A stretch of DNA of 64,000 bases from Pyrus communis (GCF_963583255.1 NC_084811.1:20045742-20109741), one strand, 5' to 3'; positions 37,301 to 50,770 are shown, counted from the stretch's first letter. Notes: generated from the sequence alone by a model not told the origin. A program made the numbers and translations.

Positions 37301-40300
37301 ATGGGGGTTTTGGTTTTGAAATTGATCTTAATATACTTGCTTTTCAGTGCAGTGTTCGTTTGCTGTTGGAGCTCCCTGCAATTGGGACTCGGAGGGAATG
37401 CGACGGATAGGCTGACGCTGCTAGCAGTCAAAGCTCAAATAAAGCAAGATCTCCATAATTACAACGTGATGAGCTCCTGGAACGAATCAATGCACTTTTG
37501 CAAGTGGCATGGTGTGACGTGCAGTCGACGACATCGCCAAAGGGTCACTAAACTGGACCTGCAATCTCAAAATCTGGTAGGGAAACTATCCCCAAACATT
37601 GGAAATCTAAGTTTTCTAAGGGAGCTGCGGCTGCAAAACAACAGCTTCAGCAATGAAATTCCTCTACAAATTGGGAATTTGCGTAGATTGCAGGTATTGC
37701 GATTAGACATGAACTCATTTAGTGGCAGTTTTCCACATAATATATCATTTTGCTTCAACCTTATCCTTGTGAATTTCTCTCGCAACAAGTTGGTGGGTAA
37801 AATTCCTTCAGAAATTGGATTGCTGTCAAAGCTGCAACAATTTTCATTAAATTTTAATAATGTAACGGGACAGCTCCCTCCTTCCTTGGGAAACCTTTCG
37901 TCTCTCCAGAGCCTAAGTCTTGTTGTTAATAACTTGATGGGAAACATCCCCAGTTCTCTTGGCCAATTGAAAAAATTAACCTTCTTCTCATTGGCGTTAA
38001 ATCAGTTGTCTGGTAGCATCCCTTCCTCCATTTATAACCTCTCTTCCCTTGTTACATTTTCCATGCACTCAAACCAAATTGAAGGGAGTATTCCATCAGA
38101 TATTGGCAAAAGTCTTCCTAATCTCGAAATCTTCAACGTCATCTCAAACCAACTCGCTGGGTCCATACCTCCCTCAATATTCAACGTCACAAGTGTGAGG
38201 GTTTTTTTCGTTGGGTTTAACAACCTAATCGGACGGGTACCGAATCTCCGAAAGCTTCACAACCTCCGCATGTTCAACATTCAAAGTAATAATATTGGAA
38301 GCGGGAAAGATGGTGACTTAAGTTTTCTCTCGGGCTTGACCAATGCCACGCAGTTAAAAGTGTTGATGATTGACAACAACAATTTTGGAGGGACATTGCC
38401 CATGTCAATATCCAATCTCTCAACCAAACTTGAAATGTTTTGGGTTCAAGATAACCAAATATATGCAAGTATCCCATCTGGGATAGGGAACCTGGTGAGC
38501 TTGGAATCATTGCTTTTGGCGTATAATAGCTTCACAGGTAACATCCCCTCTGACATGGGTAAGCTTTCAAACATTGGAATATTAGTAATTACCATGAACA
38601 AATTATCAGGAAAGATTCCGTCTTCCTTAAGAAATTTAACCAAGTTATTCCATCTTCAGTTGGATGGAAATTATCTTGAGGGCAGCATTCCTTCAAGCCT
38701 GGGGGAATGCCATGGGTTGCAATTCTTGAATCTTTCTTACAATCTCCTTAATGGCACAATACCCAAACAAGTTTTTAGACTCTCCTCCTTATCAGTTGGT
38801 TTGGACTTGTCTAATAACCTCTTCACAGGTTCCCTTCCCTCGGAGGTTGGGAATATTCAAAGTCTAAGTGAATTGTACGTTTCTGATAACATGTTATCTG
38901 GAGAACTCCCAAGTAGCCTTGGTGGTAGTGAGAGTTTAGAAGTCCTGCATTTGCAAGGAAACTTCTTCAATGGGTCCCTTCCTTTGTCTATGAGTTCAAT
39001 GAGAGCGATTCAAGATCTAGACCTTTCTCGCAATAATTTTTCGGGTGAAATTCCACATTTTTTGGAAGGCTTTAGAATCCTGAATAATCTGAACTTATCA
39101 TTCAATCAATTTTGGGGAGTGGTACCAACTGGAGGTGTTTTCAAAAATGCGAGTGCTATTTCAGTTGTTGGCAACACTAATTTGTGCAGCCCTGTTGCTA
39201 ATTTAAAGCTTCCCAAGTGCAAGTCTAAAGAGACCAAGAAACGAAGATTGTCTCGTAGCTTGAAACTAATACTCCCTTTAGTATTTGGTCTTGCTCTTCT
39301 AGGAATAGCCATGGTGTTCTCCTATTTCTTTCTTTGTTCTTCAAGAAAGAAAATGAAAGAAATTCCATTGAGCACTTTGGGGAACTTTATTTTGCAAGTG
39401 TCATATGCTACTCTACTCAAAGCTACTGACGGGTTCTCAGAGGCTAATTTAATTGGTGCTGGTAGTTTTGGGTCTGTGTACAAAGGAGTTCTTGATGATG
39501 ATGCCGTGAAGGTGTTTAACTTGTTACGCCTTGGAGCTTCGAAGAGTTTCATAGCCGAATGTGAAGCTTTGAGAAATATTAGGCATCGAAATCTCGTTAA
39601 GATTATAACTGTGTGTTCAAGTGTTGATTTTCATGGTAATGATTTCAAGGCTCTAGTTCATGAGTTCATGGACAACGGGAGCTTAGAGGAGTGGCTGCAT
39701 CCACCTACTGGAACTAAAGAGTTAAGAGATCATGTACCCAAGAATTTAAGTCTTCTTCAGAGGTTAGAAATTGCCATTGGTGTTACTTGTGCACTGGATT
39801 ATCTTCATAATCATTGTGAAACGCCAATAGTTCATTGTGATCTCAAGCCAAGCAACGTTCTCTTGGACAACGAATTGACTAGCCATGTTTCTGACTTTGG
39901 ATTAGCAAGGTTTCTCTCACAAGAAACGAGTAATGTTTTAGCAATCCAGAGTCAGACAAGTTCTGTTGGAATAAGAGGAACGGTTGGTTATGCAGCTCCA
40001 GGTGTGTGTGTATATATATATATGTATGTTAGATATATACTTCATTATATTTCCTTTCTTATTATGGAGTATTGAATTTACAAAATTCAAACTGAACTAT
40101 TTATACACAACTGTGATTTTGAATTGTAGAGTATGGCATGGTGAGTGAGGTGTCAACGAGTGGCGATGTATACAGCTTTGGCATTCTCTTGTTGGAGATG
40201 TTTACAGGGAAGAAACCCACTGACAACATGTTTGGTGATAGCTTGAACCTTCATAATTTTGTCAAGATGGCTCTCCCCGGACGAGTTACTGAGATTGCAG

Positions 40301-40497
40301 ACGCACCACTTCTTCAAGGAGGCACGAACGAGAATCCTAATCAATGCAGTGCGAGAATTCATAAAGTTGAGGTGTGCTTGAGTTCAATATTTAGAATTGG
40401 AATTGCTTGTTCTGCAAAATCCGCAACAGATCGACTAAAGAATATCAATGATGCTGCATCTGAACTTCATTCAATTAGGAATACTTTTCTTGGATAG
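37301..40497 (+). CDS. LRR receptor-like kinase, subfamily XII type (EFR/Xa21-like), non-RD
   Basis: A cell-surface receptor kinase, probably for immune recognition. Exon 1 is 37301-40001 and exon 2 is 40130-40497, joined through GYAAP|EYGM, giving 1022 residues. It has a signal peptide (about 1-25) and an LRR N-terminal cap with paired Cys in FCKWHGVTC. About twenty LRRs follow (LxxNxLxGxIP pattern), then a transmembrane helix at about 655-677 ([18 protein letters not shown]) and a kinase domain from about 700. The Gly loop is GAGSFGSVY, the Lys is in AVKVF (about 736), the catalytic loop is HCDLKPSN (about 844) and SDFGLA follows (about 865). HCD instead of HRD marks a non-RD kinase, typical of pattern receptors. 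Seven residues before the Lys are missing relative to the neighbouring pseudogene. The gene is otherwise intact. The ligand cannot be inferred. Confidence 0.92.
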
Positions 40498-40779
40498 AAA
40501 CTTCTTTTTATGTGCTTTTGTGATAAAGAGATTTCGTGTACTGCCAGTGAAGTCTAGCTTTTTTGTTACCACAGTAGATGTGGAAGTATGCAATGTAAAT
40601 AATCACCAATGAGGTTCATTGTGTGAAGAGTGTATTGCTACTTCTTGTACTTGGTATTTTTATGTAATATTCAAATCGATTAAAAGTCCAATTTGTGCCA
40701 CGAAATTGTTGAGTATTCACATTGACAGATTCCAAATTTTTGAAAGATTCATAACCTAACCCTTAACATTCAATAAAAT
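40498..40779 (+). other. 3' flank of the LRR receptor kinase gene
   Basis: T-rich sequence fits a 3' UTR, with several possible poly(A) contexts (atgtaaat near 40595, aataaaat near 40771). No exon is seen. Confidence 0.4.
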
Positions 40780-41484
40780 CATCTTGGAAGCTGTAAAGAT
40801 GGTGAGTTGAGTTTCCTATCAGACTTGACCACCATCAGTGTAAGGTGATTTCGAAAATCAAAGTGCTATTTCAATTGTTGACAACACTAGATTCTGCAGG
40901 GGAATTCCTAATCTCAAGCTGCCCAATTGCAAGTCTAAAGAGCTCCAAGAAAAGAAGATTAACTCATAGCTTGAAATTAATAATCCTTTTAATATTCAGA
41001 CTTGCTCTACTTGCCAGTGTCTACTTGGCAGTTTCGAGTTTCTATACAAGGGGGTTCTTTATACTAACAATAGAGCTAAGCTTGTACTTGTAGATATGAA
41101 GGTGTTTAACATGTTAAGTCACGGAGCATCAAAGAGTTTCATAGCCGAATATGAGGCTTTGAGAAATATCAAGCATCAAAATCTTGTAAGGGTCATATAT
41201 GCATGTTTTCTCGATGATGATTTCAAGGCTCTAGTTTATTAGTTGATGCACCAAAGGAGTTTAGAGGAGTGGTTGCATGATTTGCATCCACCTCCTGTAA
41301 TTGAAGAGGTAAGAGATCAATACACCCAAGAATTAATATCTTCTTCAAAGGCTAGATATTGTTATTGGTGTTGCTATTGTGCACTGGATAATTTTCATAA
41401 CCATAGCGAAACACCAATAGTTCATTATGATCTAAAGCCCATCAATGTTCTTCTAAACACCGAGTTGACTGGACATGTTTATTG
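40780..41484 (+). pseudogene. Second LRR receptor kinase remnant
   Basis: Pieces follow in the correct order but with large deletions and stops. First comes an LRR piece near 40795 (DGELSFLSDLT). A juxtamembrane piece follows at 40860-41010 (QSAISIVDNTRFC, then a frameshift). Then come FLYKGVLY, VKVFNMLSHGASKSF and NIKHQNLVRVIYACF. A stop (TAG) follows FKALVY, then RSLEEWLH, and finally HYDLKPINVLLNTELTGHVY with a stop. The catalytic HCD reads HYD. It lies 300 bp past the intact gene and in the same orientation, so it is a tandem copy. Confidence 0.85.
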
Positions 41485-41779
41485 AAAGTGGACTAATCTC
41501 AGATTATCACTTATATGAACAAATCTCATATTATCACTTATATGAACTCCTCCATATAAGTAAAGAGAATTGGGTTCAAGTTGGTTGGTATGGTTAATAG
41601 GGTTTGCCAATGACCATTTTTTGTAGAATTTTAACCCCAACTGTAAAGCCCATGGGCTATGACAAACAAGGTTTTCTAGCATTGTTGCTATCAATATTCT
41701 CCCGAATGCATTCTGAATTCTAATCCAATGGTTTTAGCAGTCATTCTACCAATCTTGACAATGAAAGAGTTTTTATTTT
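41485..41779. other. Spacer
   Basis: Contains a short direct repeat (aatctcagattatcacttat / aatctcatattatcacttat at about 41496 and 41522). No gene is seen. Confidence 0.5.
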
Positions 41780-41945
41780 TATTTTTTTCGAGCAAATGAT
41801 ATTATCTACACTAAGGGGAAGGTGATAGGCTTAGCCTCATAATGGGCTAACAATACCGTGATTCAATTTCGTCTTTGGCGAGAATCGAAGCTAAAACCTA
41901 TCACTTACAAGTGAAGAGAATACCACTAGACCGTAATACTAAGTG
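41780..41945 (-). mobile_element. SINE-like dispersed repeat
   Basis: Read on the minus strand it begins gccacttagtattacggtct, has a tagtggtattc word like a tRNA A box and a agcttcgattctcgcc word like a B box, and ends in an A/T-rich tail after tttgctcg. Shorter relatives occur at 5690-5760 and 16795-16870. The tRNA-like boxes suggest a SINE. I cannot name the family without a search. Confidence 0.55.
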
Positions 41946-42361
41946 GCATGAAAGAGTTTCTATTAAACTAGCAAATCTCAAAATTTAAACCCATGTAACG
42001 GTAATAAATAAAGTGGTAAGCATTATCACCACTTGAGGGTGATGACTAAAAATCACCCCAATAATATTAGTTAAGTTAGTTGGTCCTTAGCAAGCATCTT
42101 ATAGAAAAGAAGAATCTAGGTACTTTGGCCGTTTTGCAGAATAAAAAGAAAGAAAGGGGCATTTGATGTTTGGATAGGTATAGTGACACCTGCTTCTTGG
42201 TGTTTTTTTAAAAGAAAACAAAAAAAATGAGAAAAGGCTAATTTGCACCCTTTGGATATTATGATGCCAATTTGCTTGGTTGAGAAACTTGTGGCTTTTC
42301 TAATGAAGATTGCGTAAAGGTGCAAACAATTTGTTAATGGTTGTGCAAAATAGGTTTCATA

Positions 42362-42400
42362 CTAGAAAAAATGCTTGCGCTCCGCCGCGGGTTTTGAAAT
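42362..42400 (-). mobile_element. Helitron-like 3' terminus (A), minus orientation
   Basis: On the minus strand the sequence is a hairpin (cccgcg, loop, cgcaag, with wobble pairs), a short T-rich spacer and a final CTAG followed by T. This is the Helitron end rule: hairpin about 11 nt from CTRR, insertion before T. The same end with gttttgaaatc beside it is found at 46315. Confidence 0.6.
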
Positions 42401-42860
42401 CGTAACCCACAATTTAACATACCCATTTCTAAATTATTCAGAAATCAATCAGAGAAAACTGCAAATTTTTTTGTTCTAATTTCAGGGCTTAACAATGCAA
42501 GATTGGAATTTGCATTTGGTTCAAAGAAATAAGATAAACTGATAAGCAAAATGAACTAAAAAAAATAGAATCTATTCCAATTTGATTATACGTTCAGGTT
42601 CAAAAAGACAAAACGAAGAATAACTTTAAGCATCCAAGCATCAGTTAAAACTAAACAATTAAAAGCAATAACACTAAAGCATTTCATTGAAGACATAGAT
42701 AACATATTTGGTTCTTTGCACCTAAAATGGAAAACATTTGTTTTCCTCTATGCTCTGAAGTTTGCATAAGTGCTGGAAATTTACAATATATAAAGAGGTA
42801 ATCTCAGAATAAAACACATTTGAAGGAAAAGTAATAAGAAAAGAAAATAGTGTTTTTTAC

Positions 42861-45403
42861 CTATGATCCATGTGAGGAGTAGAATTTCCAGTCATAATTG
42901 ACAACCCAAGAGCTCTGTAAATCAAATATATAGGAAAAGATCAATAAAAAGTGAATTACAGTTTCTCAAATCAGAAAGAAACATTTATTTGAAAAGATTT
43001 AGACTCATTTTGGATATAGATAAACAATGGCATGTTAAAAACCAAAATGATAAGGCATTCAACATTCAACATTCAAGTACAGAAAATGATATACAAGTTA
43101 TCCATCAATGTTTTGGTAACAAATTCCCAAATTGCTCTATCTACCAAACATTTGCAGATCTATAGTTACAGATGTTCACCTTTATGATATTCAACCCAAT
43201 ACCTACATTATTGGCAAAACGACATTCTATAGATCTTTTGAGCACCCGAGCCAATGACAATAACATTGAAGGCAACTACAAAAATTGTACATTATATAAA
43301 GAGGCAATCTTGTCAAAATCAATATTTTATGGCTACATTTTTTCATCAGTCAATCAATACACATAAAATCACATACTCAACAAAAATTCAAGCCCATAAA
43401 TCCAAAATTAGAAATGTTATTTCTTACCCCCCAAAAACAATCCAAATCTTAGTGGTTACATTCATTAGTCAAGCACTCAACCACTCAAGCACATCGACTA
43501 CAACTTAGGAATGTTATGCAAATCTTAGGCAGCTTGAATCATTAAATTTGAGTTGGAAGAAGCTCTGTTACCTGCTCTGCTAGTTGAGGAGTGTCACCAA
43601 ATTTGGCACTATCATCAGCAGCAACACATTTCACATGCTCCTGCTTCCAAAACATTTCACAAAATCAAAAACCAAATGAGATTATGTAGCAGAAAAGATT
43701 GACGGAAAAATAGATTAAAAAAAGCAATTCATATTATATATAGAGGATGAATGATGTTGTCCAATAAATAAGACAGCTGTATATATTTCTTGACCATGAG
43801 AAAACATCAAATTAATAGAGGCATTAATCCTAAATTTGTCATTCGTTGTTGTCAGTCTAAACTTGATGACATATTGTAAAGTCCTCTTACATACAGAATA
43901 ATGAAATATTAATTTATTTCCATGATTTATTTGATTTTGCAAATTCAAAATAATTGAAGAATACTGAAAATTACTAAACCCCATCACAACATCCCATTAG
44001 TGAAAAATCAAAGACAAAAGTAAATTACTATCTTTCTAAGCCTCTGAAGATAGCATACCCAAAATAACAAATTCAACTCTAATATAATAAATAATTAAAA
44101 AACAAATTAGCCAAGTTGGAATAGTTAGATCAAATAAAGATATAAGTCAACCAATTACACAAAATAATTCATGCAAAGTAGGTTCCTAAGAAAATATACC
44201 ACTATGGTGGTGGAGGAGGCCCAGGCTCAAATAGTGGAGGACAGCAGCATTTAAATATACCCCAGTAGCACGGAATCCATGAAATGCATAATCCAAACCC
44301 AAATTTTAAAATTTAAATTAAATTTGAACAGAAAATGCAGTAGAATTGTATAATTAGAAATTCTCCAATGTGGATAAATTAATCTTGCGAGATGCAATCA
44401 GTTGTATTGGGCTGGCAACCAGCTTATGCTCAAATCCCACTAAATTTATCATACACCCTTCCAACTACAATTCAAAGGAAGAAGTTCCAAGTCCATGCAT
44501 AATGTTTGCTCAACTAAAATAAATTGCTTTTCATGATTCAAATAGCCAACCAACCAACACTCATTTGATAAAATTGAACATTTGGAGTTACATATCCACA
44601 TATTCCACATATTCCACATATTTAAGATCAAACAAACCTTCTCATGAAGACCACCCAAAGGTCCATTAGTGAGTTGTGTGACTTGAGGATTTACTGCACT
44701 TGAGTTTCCTCGTGCAGCTGCAAGAGCTATGAGCTTACGTAGACCGTCAGCCACTTCTCTGCTTAAGGTTTGAGTCACTGATGATGCAGAATTAATAGCT
44801 TCCTGCAAAGAAGTGAACTAAGAAACCTTAAATTGTTAAAATGTGAGTAATTACAGTTTTCTCAATTGATTAAAACATCATCCGATGGTGTTTTCTAGGA
44901 TTTTTTTTTTCCTTCCTTAAGCAGGCCATTATTTCATTAGGCATCTGCAGAATTGCAATTGATAGAATCGGTGTTCTTTGAAATAATCATCACACTTCAC
45001 AACACAATGGCAGCAATTTATACAAACTCTAACAACAAATTGTCAAAAACAATGAGAACAATTACCAGAAATTTCAAATCTTTTGGGGGTTCAGAGTAAT
45101 TACCAGAGAGTCGAAAGCTAAAATCAATATTAGTCCGATTTTTTCAAAATAAGAACAGCTCCGATCTGAGAAATACAATGCAATTTCTGAAGAGATAAAA
45201 AAAGCAAGAAAACCCTAAAATCCCTAAGGACCCTAATTTATAAACCCTAAACAAACGCAAAAGGAGAGAGGAGACTCAAATAAAGGGAAAATCGAGAAAT
45301 TCAAAATACCATAATTGGAGCGAGTATGCTTTCCGACGGCCAAATTCATCGACACCGGAGGCGGTTGTCGACCGTCACTGTATCTCCATTTCGCCTCCGC
45401 CAT
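42861..45403 (-). CDS. Uncharacterised small protein, 4 exons
   Basis: Exons, 5' to 3': 45403-45310, 44777-44638 (or from 44802), 43640-43572 and 42914-42861. With the acceptor at 44778 phases close and give 118 residues. With the better acceptor at 44803 the reading frame breaks after exon 1, so two acceptors 25 nt apart compete. The protein starts [17 protein letters not shown] and continues [36 protein letters not shown] and [11 protein letters not shown]. It is hydrophilic with one helical segment, without signal peptide or membrane span. I recognise no family. It lies between two Helitron-like ends and reads in their orientation, so it may be a captured fragment rather than a working gene. 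Confidence 0.5.
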
Positions 45404-46314
45404 GTTTGAGGCTTTCGATCGTCACTACTTGGTTTGTGTGCGTCATGTCGAGAGATATGGGGAGCGGAGAGAGAGGAAAGGAAGAGGAAGATGAAAGATT
45501 GTGGGTTTTCCAGTAGACAAGGACAGAAACAGGAAGAGTGAGAGATGAGAAAGCGCACGCATCGAACCAATCGCAATTTGTTCTAAACCATACGGACAAA
45601 ATTACCCTCTCAACTTTTGAGAATTACCCTCCCAACCTAGGCCCATTTGGCTGGCATTGTTGTAAATAGCGTGAAATTGAGTGGCAAAGATTTGACTATA
45701 GCTAAGCTATAGTTAATTACTCCTCAACTTTAGAATAGATAAATTTGGGAAAAGTGAAATTTGTTGAAATGTCATATAAACTTCTACATATTTTTCAATT
45801 TGTCCAACAAACTAAAATTTTAAATAATTTATCATACCAACTTTCTGAAATCATCAATTTGTCATCTCATACAAAATCCCTTAAGTTTTCCATTCAAAGT
45901 AAGTCATGTGCATGACACGTGATTTGTGTTTAAGGTTATTTCTATCATTTTAACACATTCACTTCCTTCTATTAAGTTGCATTTGATCAAAAGAATTATA
46001 GGGTTTCTAAAGCCACAAAAAGAGACCGATATACGATACGTGGTCTGAGAGTTTTCGTTCAAAAATGAGAACGACGACGCTTGTGTGTGTTTCGAATTGA
46101 AGATGACTCAAAAATAGAGTCACTGCGAACCCTCCAATCTAAATGATAAAGTTGGATGAAATTATTTATTATGGCTGTCTACGACAATGAGAAATTTGAT
46201 TCTTCTAGTTGTAGCTAGTCCCGTTTTCTATGTTTATTTGCATTCTTATTTGATCGTATGGCGTTTTACCATGAGATTGAATGGTTTTTTATTTGGTTCT
46301 TTGTTTAGTTTGAA
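45404..46314. other. Spacer, promoter side of the uncharacterised gene
   Basis: Holds a purine-rich stretch 45440-45550 expected for the 5' leader/promoter of the minus-strand gene, and the hairpin repeat at 45664. No other gene is seen. Confidence 0.4.
45664..45740. repeat. Dispersed hairpin repeat, copy 2
   Basis: It shares gtggcaaaga(a/t)ttgact and actcctcaactttaga with 22937-23025. The centre gactatagctaagctatagt is a near-perfect hairpin. Confidence 0.65.
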
Positions 46315-46355
46315 CTAGAAAATTTGCCCGCACTTTGTTGCGAGTTTTGAAATCA
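46315..46355 (-). mobile_element. Helitron-like 3' terminus (B), minus orientation
   Basis: On the minus strand the sequence is ctcgcaacaaagtgcggg (6-bp stem with loop), then caaattttCTAG followed by T. On the plus strand it is a direct repeat of terminus A (actagaaaa, then gttttgaaatc) and an inverted repeat of terminus C at 57458. Confidence 0.65.
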
Positions 46356-47771
46356 TTATCTACAACATGCATGAATAATTTCTATAGAAAGTAACTAAAA
46401 AGACGGTCTAGCATCTAAGAACCAATGAAGTGAAACTTTGCTTGCTATATATGGATATAAATGCTATAAGAACCAATTCATATTCAATTCCAGCGACAAT
46501 ATTGCTTTTCTTGAGTCCCTTTTGGATGGTATTTCTTGTGGCTGTGGATCGACAATAGTACTTACATACAAAAGATTTGAAATATTATTTTATTTACCTT
46601 AAGAAAAATGACAAAATATTGTTTTACTTAGTTACCTTTTAGAAAATTAGAATGACACTAAAAATGCATCTGCTATTCAAATATCATATACCAGATTGAA
46701 ATCGAAAAACTAAACTTTGAATTCAAAACTATTCACACATGGAATGAAATGAAATGCCTCAAAATATTATCATGATCCAATTTTATATGGAAAATGCCTG
46801 AAAGTAATCCATGCCTTTCTCAAAAATAGGTCATTCAACGTTGACCACCAAGTAATTACTTTAGTCTAAAGAAAGGGGCGAAATCGCATTGCAGAAATGA
46901 ATAGTGTTTTGGACGACATTTCAGTTTATTTACAAGATTGCCACTCAGATGCTTTAACCAACATTCTCTTAATTTACAAAATTGCCACGCAGGCTTAAGG
47001 ACCAATTTTCAGCTGTTCGCTGCATTTCAGCTTTGACTCGACGAGAGAGAGGAGGGGGACATCACGGCTGACAAATTGGAGAGAGACGATCGCTCCCATT
47101 TTTGACTCGGAGACAATTGGGTGTGCTTGTGGTGAGCGGAGAGAGGGGGATAAAACGACTAAAGAGGAGGGAGACACAAGGCCTGACAGATTGGAGAGAG
47201 ATGTGAGCTACGGGTTTGGACTGAGTGAGAGAGATATTTAGGTAGGTGCTCTAACAGGATCTATGAGATTTTCTCCCAGTTTAGAGAGAGATGGACAGGG
47301 AGAGAGATACAGAGCGGAAAGCATAGGTGTGTGTATTATTTGGGTCTTCCGAAAACGCTAGAAACCTAAAACATTCTCAGTTGCTCTGCAAGGGGTTGAC
47401 GACTTTGATCATGCGTCCTACAGTCCGCATCAATCTCTTCCATCTCTGCTTCGTGATCCCTTCGATTCCCTCAAGAGGTAATTAAATCTCACTTCTTTCT
47501 CTGATTCGTGCCTTATTCTCACTGTTTTTCTCGAATTGTTTGTTTTTCTTCAATATTGTTGTGTTTCGATCCCAAAATTTTTCGTATTTTAAGGGATCTT
47601 ATTTCTGGTATCTGATTTATGGAGGGTTTTTTATCCTTTTAAATGTGGGGTTGTGGGTGTTTTGTCTAGGGAGCAAAATTTATCTAGTTAGGCCTTTTCC
47701 CTTTGAAAATTAATAGATGTTCAAATTTGGAACAATAAATTATTAATTTATTTGTTGTTGCGGTAATTTAG
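46356..47771. other. Spacer with GA-rich leader-like stretch
   Basis: Bases 47035-47330 are rich in gagagag words and resemble a transcribed leader or promoter. No reading frame with a known motif is seen before 47772. Confidence 0.4.
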
Positions 47772-47885
47772 GCACTTGAAAGCGAGGCAATCATGGTTAG
47801 ATTTCATGTGGTTCATGAAAGACTCGGTTAGGCTTTAGAAGGTTTGCCTGATGAACTTTGCCTATCAAATGAAGTTGAGGAACAG
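47772..47885 (+). pseudogene. U-box E3 ubiquitin ligase (PUB12/13/14-like) exon fragment
   Basis: The exon sits between a good acceptor (atttag) and donor (gtatat). It reads ALESEAIMVRFHVVHERLG, a stop in place of Gln, then ALEGLP and EVEEQ. This matches the N-terminal UND region of PUB proteins just before the U-box. The neighbouring PUB exons are absent, so it is an isolated, broken exon. Confidence 0.6.
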
Positions 47886-47963
47886 GTATATACATGTATG
47901 TCCCTTTTATCCGTTTTCAAGCTAATGCTTCCCATTTGTTATTTCATTTTTTTTCACACAGAC

Positions 47964-48118
47964 AGATCTTTTATCGATTCAAACTATTTTCGCTTTGTTG
48001 CACATGTTTGATATAAGTCCGTCTGGGTTTGACGAGATTCAAAGTACTTCTTATCAAATTGGTCTCATGGATCACTACGAGGAAAACATCCTTCAAACCC
48101 TCTACATAGCATTGAGGT
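47964..48118 (+). other. Open exon-like stretch, unknown
   Basis: An open frame (TDLLSIQTIFALLHMFDI, then MDHYEENILQTLYIALR) is followed by a gtaaat donor at 48118. It may be an exon of the same or another captured gene. I cannot assign it. Confidence 0.25.
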
Positions 48119-48416
48119 AAATTCCATCTTTGCTCTGCTTCACAAATTATTTGTTATTTCCCGTAATATATTTTGATTTCTAGAACTGTAATTTCAAATT
48201 ATTGCCCCTTCGACTCCTCTCCCACTGCCTCAAGCCAAAACCAAACCCAGCTCCAGTCATCTACTAATCAAACCTTACAAAGTAAAGCACTCTAATTTCG
48301 TTTTTTATTTGTGGTCTAGTAACCTTAGGTAAAGTGAAGAACTGTATAAATCCTTATGCATGTGGTTTGTTCTTTTGCAGAATCCGAGATTGGAGGTGAT
48401 AAGTAGCTGGTTTTAG

Positions 48417-49143
<727 letters not shown>

Positions 49144-50573
49144 GGTTGAGCAATATTTCTTTGCTGAGTTATATAGTTGCATGTTTCTCTGTTTCGATTA
49201 TTTCATCTGATAAGAACTCATAAGTTGCCTATGTTTAAAGCTACTTCATTTGATTGGTGTTCACTTTTTGCACCAGTGTATACCTAAAGTACCATAAAGA
49301 TTAAAATTTAAATATCTTAACCAAAGACATCCAAGGTATGATGGGTGCATAACTCAAGATTGAAAATCATAAATAAGGGAGAGTGGGGAAATGAGAGGGT
49401 GTATATCAAGTTGAAAAGGGTCGACAAAATAGAATGCAGTAGTTACCAGGGTTGTGACATGAGTAAACTTAAAGCCAAATTTATTACCATAGAAGTTTAG
49501 TAAATAAACATGCTCATAAAAGGATCAGTCCGTTATGAAATATATATCTTAAGCATCAAAATTTAGGAAGACTGATGCTTGCTTTGTAGCTCTTGACATA
49601 TTGACTTCAGGTGGTTCCACCTTTAGGGCTTGGGTTAGCAATGAAATAAATGAATAATAGCTTGAGTAATTATAAGAGGTAATGTTAGTGGTTAAGATCG
49701 ATTAACATGCAAAAACTTCCAGTCTTTACAAATGTGAGATTTTTCAGTAGGTGTGTTTTGTAAAACGGTTTTAATCTTTCTTAGAAATATAGCTTTCTCA
49801 ATTATACAATACTTTGAATGGGTTTTATCTTTCCTGATTGCTGACTTAACTTGGGTTTTATTAAGATTTTAATTTGGAGTTTAATTGAAGGTTTAATTCA
49901 GGTTTGTAGTTGGGGTTTAATTGAGGGTTGTACTTTACTTAGCTTAAATTGCAGAATGTGGTTTTTGCATTGCTATATGGAATTTTCACCACGAACAAAT
50001 AGCATTTAACACATTTAATCAACTGAATGCTTAAATTCTTCCGTAGGCACCAAATTGGATCAGTGAACAGAATCTCATTTTGATGTTCTATTCACTCAGT
50101 TCTTTATGACAAGCTCAAACAAATTTAATTTGCCTTTATATCCGAATGTATTGCAGTCATTCCGAGTTGTATGCCATTATTGCTCAATTCTGCCCTTGGC
50201 TGAGGCCCCTTGCAGTTTACTCAACATTTCACGTACGCCTTAAGATTTCATATTCTTTGTTGAACCAAATTGGTTTGTGCTAGATTCATCATGTTTGTAA
50301 ATAATTTTTTTTTTTGGTCCGTCTTTGGTCATTTAGCTAAAATTTCTTTAGATTTGCTCTTTAAATTTAAAAGTCTCTAAGTTGCTAACGGATCTACATT
50401 GTTTGCAGATTTTATAAATTTGGATCATTAGAGGAAGCAGTTGGTTCCATGCTGTTTTGAGGTATATAATTACGCTGTCATTTTTGTTCAAAGCCTATTT
50501 AGGTATCTACCTTTTTTAATTTATTTTTGTGAAGCTTTGATGCTTAGATTTTAAATATATATTCAATTTTTGT

Positions 50574-50770
50574 CATTTGAGCTTATATTGGAACTGAGTT
50601 TCTTTCTATTTAGTGTGCGTATCTGTATCTGTTCATTAATGTGAAGGCTGAGATAACTAAGCATCCATTTGTTCATTTGAGCTTAGAATGGAACTGGCCT
50701 TCTTTCTATTTTGTGCACATATCTGTCTCTCTATTTATATAAACCTTGAGATAACTGAGCATGTATTTGT
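50574..50770. repeat. Diverged tandem duplication, about 108 bp
   Basis: Both units contain catttgagctta, ttggaactg or atggaactg, ttctttctattt, and gagataactaagcat or gagataactgagcat. Confidence 0.75.

Noticed and set aside
37567..39552. Several minus-strand ORFs inside the receptor kinase
   Set aside because: Shadows of the LRR repeat coding sequence; they repeat because the LRRs repeat.
44180..44275. Glycine-rich open stretch on the plus strand ([16 protein letters not shown])
   Set aside because: Short, without a supported acceptor or neighbour exon, and within an intron of the minus-strand gene; probably chance.
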